Source of the DNA: Candidatus Woesearchaeota archaeon CG08_land_8_20_14_0_20_47_9
Lineage (GTDB): Archaea > Nanobdellota > Nanobdellia > Woesearchaeales > CG1-02-47-18
Reading direction: 5' to 3'
Assembly (NCBI GenBank): GCA_002763335.1
Contig: PEYS01000230.1
Coordinates: forward strand, 1 to 8,549
Length of the DNA stretch: 8,549 nucleotides
The first letter of the stretch is position 1. Every line of letters begins with the position of its first letter. A program made the translations under genes and the position numbers. A model generated the notes under the pieces. It saw nothing but the letters and a program-made list of their open reading frames with translations. It was not told where the DNA came from and made no database searches. Below are positions 3,841 through 8,549 of the stretch, piece after piece.

Positions 3841-6800
3841 TTCTCGTGGAGCAACTTTATATTCGACGGCCCGGGCATAATGCCCTACGCCTCAAACGGA
3901 CCTGGCTTCCAGGGAGACTGTCAGCAGTTTTACATGAATCCGAAGTGCAATATGATGAGCGCCTGGGATCTAGGAGCTATATTTGTCACCATGGATCCAA
4001 ACCCGACAGGCTTTATTGCATTTAAGATACACGCACCCAATATGACCGGGGCATTGTTCTGCGGAGGCGAGGAGAACGTATCCATACTAATAGAGTTTGA
4101 CTATGATTCCAACTCCACCTCTGGATGCAGAGGAGGATGCCACCCAGGAGCTGACTTCAGACTGGAGATTGGAGGAGATGCTGTTAATCTGATACCACCA
4201 AGCCAAGTGGGCAATACAAGCATCAGGCTATTGCAATTCAACTCAAGCCTTCCAAACACCCTCAACTGCTCAGCGCAGTTTGAAGGAATGGGACCACCTG
4301 AACTTATGATGCTGGCAGGCTACCCTGATGTATGCAACTGCGGTGCAGAGACCCAATGCTTCTATGCAAAGGACAGCTTCACACACTCCAATGACACCTC
4401 AAAAACAGCTGTCAGCGCCTATTTGAACATATCCTGTAGTGATATGGTTAACGATGGTAATCCAACTACAATACTCCTTGCTGTAAATAAGACCTTCCTG
4501 CCAAATATGAAGGGTCTTAACCTTAAGGTGGTTTCAGTATCAAGCGATGATACCCTACCAGGGCCTTTAGACGTCCTCGGCAAGTGGGATGGCCCTATGA
4601 TGATGTACAACGGGCCTGTTGACATGATGGACTTTGGGGGCAGCTGCTTTAGGTGGGATGGCAATGAGACAGGGTGCCTTGAGAATCCGCATATAGATAC
4701 AGATAATGGCATGAACATTAGTTACAAATGCGTTTATGACAACTTTATGCAGCTATGCGATCCAGACTTCTCAGAGATGGGGTGTGATCAGTTCTGCGGG
4801 AAGTGCAAGACAAGCCAGAACTGCACAACAATTGGTGCTAAAGGCAAGTGCATGTGGATAGACTCACTACCTCCAGGAGCGCCACCAGATATGCCGCAGT
4901 GCGTTGAGGACCCCTCAAAGTTTATGGTGGGGGGCATGAGTGGGGGCAAGACATGCGACCAGGAATGCCACCAGTGCTTTGGCGAGCAGATGTGTAACAG
5001 CAGCTCAATGCCAGATCCTAATGGCGGCTCAGGCAAGGGGTGCAAGTGGGTGCATGATACTCTCTTTGGAGGGAGTTGGTGCGAGGTCAGCAACTTTGAT
5101 ACAAGTGTGCTTACCTGCACTGCAAACAGCCTCGACCACTGCATAAACGAGGATAATTGCACTGATGCTGGTGTTGGCGGAACCTGGAGCGCGGACTATA
5201 ACCTCTGCTACAATAACGAGATATGCTATGACGGGGTTGATAATGACGCTGACACCCTTGTAGACTGTTCAGATAATGACTGCTACAAGGACAAGGCATG
5301 CGGGGGCACGGTTAATGTCGCTACAGGAGGCTACAACACCCTGGATCCGCTACAGGCAATGAAGTCAGAGCTATTCAAGGACATGGATCCGAGCCCGCCA
5401 GCCGTTATCGGCAATGACGACATAAATACAAGCCTGGAGGCAACATACGATATTATGAACTTTGGCATCAAGGACATGGGCGATTCCCTTGGCCTGGGAA
5501 TAATGCTGAGGGCGCAGAACAATGAGTCGGTAACATGCAATAAGACAAACACCTCGGCAATGTTCTATTACATTCTTGACTCTGATAATAATGCCACTAA
5601 TGGTTGTAATGTTACTATAAAGGGTACAACGTACAGGGGCTTTGAGTACAAGTTTATATATTATATTAGGAGCAATGGCACAAAGACGTTAAATGAGGTA
5701 AGGCAGGCATTCAGATGCACAAACGGCTCAGGCGCATCAAACTGGACGTGGTCAATGTTCCCTGCAAAGATGGGCGGCTTTGAGATGGGGGTGCCGCAAT
5801 GCCCCCCTGGAGCCTTTTGCCCAATACCTCCAGATCCGAGATGCGAGATGGGGGCAGCAATAATTGCAGTTAACAAGGTTGACATTGCCAATCAAAAGGG
5901 AAATGTAAGGTTAATTGGAGCAGTCTCAACTAACGGCTCTGAGGTAGGGCTTGAGAATGCAAATGACTCAATAACCACCGCCCTTAATGGCGACACTAGT
6001 GGTATGGTCTACACTCCTGGCACTGTAGACTTTAAACCGAATGACTGCTTCGCAAACCCAATGGCATGCGGAACAGCCTTCAACTTAATTGGGGGTGGTA
6101 AGTTCATGCCATTTGAGGACTGCATGATGCCAGGAGATGAGGACATGAATAATCTGGCAGACTGCGCAGACCCAGTATGTGCTATGGTTCCATGGTGCCT
6201 AGGCCAGTCAGGCGCATACAATACATCAGCAGACAAGACAGCACCGACTGTTGTATTCAACAGCGTTGACGTATTCATGGACTTTGCATCCCTACGTTGG
6301 GGTACAAACGAGCCAACAAACGGCACAGTGCAATTCTATAATACAACATCCAGCTGTTATGCCTCAGCAAAAATAGGTGAAGCATTCGACATGGGTCCGC
6401 CTGAGTTTACACTTGACAGCCACAGGTCATTCCACGGCATGCCATTCGATATATGGACTATTAATGCGAGCCTTCAGCCTGGGACAACATACTTCTACAA
6501 GACAATAAGCTGCGACAAGGCAGGAAACTGCGCTTATACTGGATGCCTCAACTTCACAACTGCCTCGACAACAAGGACCCTGCAAGCAAAGTTCGAGTTT
6601 GTGCCACCACCAGATCCGTTAATGCAATCAACTGCCATTAAGATCTGGAATGGCTCAGAATACAGTGACATGACTAACACCAACAAGAGCTTTAACTACA
6701 TGAAGAATGTAACGCTCAAGTTTGATAACCCGACTGCGGCAAGGCCGTGGAAGATCGAGTTTGGAGGCATTGACCTCTCAAATGCAGTCTCATTCAACCT

Positions 6801-8549
6801 GACAAGTGCAATTAACGTAACAAACGCAACAGGCAGGGTGCTTGTTGGCATGAACAACAACCGCTGGCTTGAGATGGCTCAGAACCTCCAGACAGGTTCA
6901 ATACAGATAACAATACCTGAGGGCGGAAACTCCCTTGTCAAGTGCCTTGACAACGGCACAGAGTGCAAGGATGTAACGCGATACGCAACCATAGTTGCAG
7001 GTGGCCCAGGTTATGACTACACAACATGGAGCATACCGACCTCGCTCGGATTCTCGGTTTACGGTGTTAACATAAGCGGAGTCGCCATGACTACGCCTAG
7101 GACAACCTACAACTGCTACCCGAATATGTGCAGCGTTGTATTTAACATGACTAACACCAACCAGTCGTTGATGAACACCACAGACATAAACATGACGGTA
7201 ACCAGCATAAACGAGTTTGTCAATGTAACTGTAGAGCCTTACAACACCACCAATGGGAGCTTTAGCCCAGGAAGATGGATAAACTCAACCATGGTTGAAA
7301 CCATAACTGGCTTTAACTTCAATGCCACTAATCTCTTCAGGCTGAACATAACCCAGCTCAGGCCAGTTGCATCAGCCCTGAACTTCTCAGTGACTGTGGT
7401 GAATGCCACTGGGACTGGACAGAGCTTTGCAGACTACCTCTACCTCAACACAATAAACATGACAACTGCAAACGCAACAATCATGAACACAAGCCAGACA
7501 ATCCTGCAGTTTAAACTGATAACAAGCTTTGACTTCAACCAGACCTGCTCGGTCTGGGTTAACAGCACTAATGGGGCTTATGCAGCAAACAAGACACTCT
7601 ACGCCTTAAACTACAGCTGGACAAACGTCACATTTACCACGCTGTCCAACACAGGCATATACAACTGGTATGTCAACTGCACTGATGACAACAATGAGTC
7701 CATAGGCTCAATCACAAGGAAGTTTATCGTAGATGGAACTGCACCTGCAGCAATTAATCTCTCAGCCCCAGCGAATAACACCCTGACTAAGGAAAAATCC
7801 ATAAACTTCACATGGGTTGCGGTGGACAGCAACTTCTCAATGGGCACAGATAACTATCCTGGAGATACATCTTTGACGTGTTACTTCTACTTTGACAACA
7901 AGCTCAACGCAACAACCTACGGCAATGGGACCATGAATGCAACATTTGGCGGCATAAATGGCACAAGGCATACATGGCATGTGAACTGCTCAGACCAGTC
8001 GCACAACTACATTGTTTCAGGCGTATACAACCTGATTACTGACCTGAACGGCAGCATCATCACGCTGTCATACCCAACAGTAAACTACACCAGGATAAAC
8101 ACCTCAGATACCACAAGCGTCATCTTCACTGCAACAGATGCACTCTCAGGCATTAATCAGAGCTCGATTAGTGTCAAGGTCAATGACACGCTAGTGAAAT
8201 TAAATCTGAGCACGCAGTGCACAGGCACAAACTACTCCTTGGCATGCACTGTGCCGATAAACTTCACAATGCCTTACGGAAACCTGACGGTAAATGTTTC
8301 CATGAATGACCTTGTATCAAACAGCAGCACTGCCACTGGCTGGCTTGTTGTTGATACTCGGATACCAACAGTTAAGGTAGTGCTGAACAACAGCTACTTC
8401 AAGAATGGAGAGGTTGTTAATGTTTCAGTGAATGTAACTGACGACTACCCAATAAACACTGTAGTAGCTGGCGGAGCCTCACTCACACAATCAGGAACAT
8501 GGTGGGCAGGCACAGTTAATCTGACTGGAACATCTGGCTTCTACAACCT
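3775..8549 (+). CDS. Giant secreted Cys-rich, N-glycosylated multidomain surface protein (3' partial)
   Basis: The frame stays open for 1591 codons to the window edge, so the C-terminus and any membrane or cell-wall anchor are missing. In order: a signal peptide (1-22); a DOMON/CBM9-like beta domain (about 63-240); a Cys-rich region with 21 cysteines in residues 328-509, including C-x3-C-x2-C-x5-C repeats and a CYDGVDND-type acidic motif; a second DOMON-like domain (about 565-740); a second acidic Cys motif (783-808); an FN3-like domain (about 820-930; SLRWGTNEPTNGTVQFY, LQPGTTYFYK); an unassigned beta-rich part (935-1098); and Asn/Thr-rich Ig-like domains (about 1100 to end; VDGTAPAAINLSAP, VDTRIPTV). 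N-x-S/T sequons number about 26 before residue 822 and about 58 after it. It should be exported by Sec, disulfide-bonded and heavily N-glycosylated on the cell surface, perhaps as an adhesin, sheath or S-layer-associated protein. No catalytic motif was seen. Domain names rest on sequence patterns, not searches; the specific role is unknown. Confidence 0.85.
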   Translation, partial: MRLAKVFILVFSMLIVAASASAFSWSNFIFDGPGIMPYASNGPGFQGDCQQFYMNPKCNMMSAWDLGAIFVTMDPNPTGFIAFKIHAPNMTGALFCGGEENVSILIEFDYDSNSTSGCRGGCHPGADFRLEIGGDAVNLIPPSQVGNTSIRLLQFNSSLPNTLNCSAQFEGMGPPELMMLAGYPDVCNCGAETQCFYAKDSFTHSNDTSKTAVSAYLNISCSDMVNDGNPTTILLAVNKTFLPNMKGLNLKVVSVSSDDTLPGPLDVLGKWDGPMMMYNGPVDMMDFGGSCFRWDGNETGCLENPHIDTDNGMNISYKCVYDNFMQLCDPDFSEMGCDQFCGKCKTSQNCTTIGAKGKCMWIDSLPPGAPPDMPQCVEDPSKFMVGGMSGGKTCDQECHQCFGEQMCNSSSMPDPNGGSGKGCKWVHDTLFGGSWCEVSNFDTSVLTCTANSLDHCINEDNCTDAGVGGTWSADYNLCYNNEICYDGVDNDADTLVDCSDNDCYKDKACGGTVNVATGGYNTLDPLQAMKSELFKDMDPSPPAVIGNDDINTSLEATYDIMNFGIKDMGDSLGLGIMLRAQNNESVTCNKTNTSAMFYYILDSDNNATNGCNVTIKGTTYRGFEYKFIYYIRSNGTKTLNEVRQAFRCTNGSGASNWTWSMFPAKMGGFEMGVPQCPPGAFCPIPPDPRCEMGAAIIAVNKVDIANQKGNVRLIGAVSTNGSEVGLENANDSITTALNGDTSGMVYTPGTVDFKPNDCFANPMACGTAFNLIGGGKFMPFEDCMMPGDEDMNNLADCADPVCAMVPWCLGQSGAYNTSADKTAPTVVFNSVDVFMDFASLRWGTNEPTNGTVQFYNTTSSCYASAKIGEAFDMGPPEFTLDSHRSFHGMPFDIWTINASLQPGTTYFYKTISCDKAGNCAYTGCLNFTTASTTRTLQAKFEFVPPPDPLMQSTAIKIWNGSEYSDMTNTNKSFNYMKNVTLKFDNPTAARPWKIEFGGIDLSNAVSFNLTSAINVTNATGRVLVGMNNNRWLEMAQNLQTGSIQITIPEGGNSLVKCLDNGTECKDVTRYATIVAGGPGYDYTTWSIPTSLGFSVYGVNISGVAMTTPRTTYNCYPNMCSVVFNMTNTNQSLMNTTDINMTVTSINEFVNVTVEPYNTTNGSFSPGRWINSTMVETITGFNFNATNLFRLNITQLRPVASALNFSVTVVNATGTGQSFADYLYLNTINMTTANATIMNTSQTILQFKLITSFDFNQTCSVWVNSTNGAYAANKTLYALNYSWTNVTFTTLSNTGIYNWYVNCTDDNNESIGSITRKFIVDGTAPAAINLSAPANNTLTKEKSINFTWVAVDSNFSMGTDNYPGDTSLTCYFYFDNKLNATTYGNGTMNATFGGINGTRHTWHVNCSDQSHNYIVSGVYNLITDLNGSIITLSYPTVNYTRINTSDTTSVIFTATDALSGINQSSISVKVNDTLVKLNLSTQCTGTNYSLACTVPINFTMPYGNLTVNVSMNDLVSNSSTATGWLVVDTRIPTVKVVLNNSYFKNGEVVNVSVNVTDDYPINTVVAGGASLTQSGTWWAGTVNLTGTSGFYN
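4783..5208 (+). repeat. Cys-rich tandem module (two full copies and a degenerate third)
   Basis: Residues 337-376 and 394-436 share C-D-Q-x-C-x2-C-x5-C with identical spacing (Cys337/341/344/350 and 394/398/401/407), then a CxW (CMW at 359, CKW at 423) and a closing Cys (376, 436). Residues 456-478 keep only C-x5-C, a Trp and the last Cys. The pattern suits disulfide-bonded extracellular modules, or metal-binding knuckles. I cannot name the family. Confidence 0.7.
5224..5301 (+). other. Acidic Cys motif, copy 1 (possible Ca-binding loop)
   Basis: Residues 484-509 read CYDGVDNDADTLVDC and then two further cysteines, with spacing C-x13-C-x4-C-x5-C. The DGxDNDxD core resembles the known extracellular CxDGxDNDxDGxxDCxDxDC motif, whose alternating acidic residues look like an EF-hand-type Ca loop closed by disulfides. 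Calcium binding is inferred. Confidence 0.6.
6121..6198 (+). other. Acidic Cys motif, copy 2 (degenerate)
   Basis: Residues 783-808 (CMMPGDEDMNNLADC, then CADPVC and a final Cys) repeat the exact C-x13-C-x4-C-x5-C spacing of residues 484-509 and the LxDCxD segment, but the acidic core has drifted. In both cases the motif closes a block that begins with a DOMON-like domain, suggesting a duplicated unit. Confidence 0.55.

Noticed and set aside
3775..8549. Possible frameshift or several adjacent genes in the long right-hand region
   Set aside because: One frame stays open from the ATG to the edge with consistent composition and domain flow; frames on the other strand give only short shadows.
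1..8549. CRISPR array
   Set aside because: No regularly spaced identical repeats of 23-40 bases were seen. The only regular array is the diverged 87-bp coding repeat at 1107-1628.

Overview
This window looks archaeal. It carries an archaeal-type ATP-dependent DNA ligase, promoter elements of the TFB/TBP kind (purine-rich BRE followed by an A/T-rich TATA box), GGTG-type ribosome binding sites, and a giant secreted protein full of N-glycosylation sequons. A very large Cys/Asn-rich surface protein of this style would suit a DPANN-type archaeon, but nothing here fixes the lineage.

Layout. Positions 1-93 hold stacked inverted repeats, including a perfect 12-bp inverted repeat enclosing two smaller hairpins. 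They resemble the structured right end of IS200/IS605-type (TnpB-associated) elements, though no transposase lies in the window. Positions 94-351 have no recognisable gene. On the minus strand, 750-352 encodes a Doc/Fic-family (Fido) protein with an HPFASGNRR core and no visible antitoxin partner. It lies in AT-rich DNA (sampled lines about 32-37% GC against about 47-60% in the ligase) and has a TATA-like box placed for a leaderless transcript. This left end looks like an accessory patch.

From 987 to 3589 a two-gene unit runs on the plus strand. The first gene encodes a small helical-repeat (TPR-like) protein whose six repeats have an exact 29-residue period. Two bases after its stop comes an ATP-dependent DNA ligase with all the adenylation motifs and an extra zinc-ribbon-like CxxC...CxxC insertion between the DNA-binding and adenylation domains. 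The unit is preceded by two TATA candidates and a leader with small hairpins.

From 3775 to the right edge and beyond runs one uninterrupted reading frame of at least 1591 codons. It encodes a secreted multidomain surface protein: signal peptide, DOMON/CBM9-like beta domain, Cys-rich repeats with a D/N-rich CxDGxDND-type motif, a second DOMON-like domain, a second acidic Cys motif, an FN3-like domain, and a long Asn/Thr-rich series of Ig-like beta domains. It has its own promoter and RBS. It is the dominant feature of the window and is incomplete at the 3' end. The genes do not form an obvious pathway: the left part is accessory, the middle is DNA repair/replication plus an unknown scaffold protein, and the right is cell envelope.
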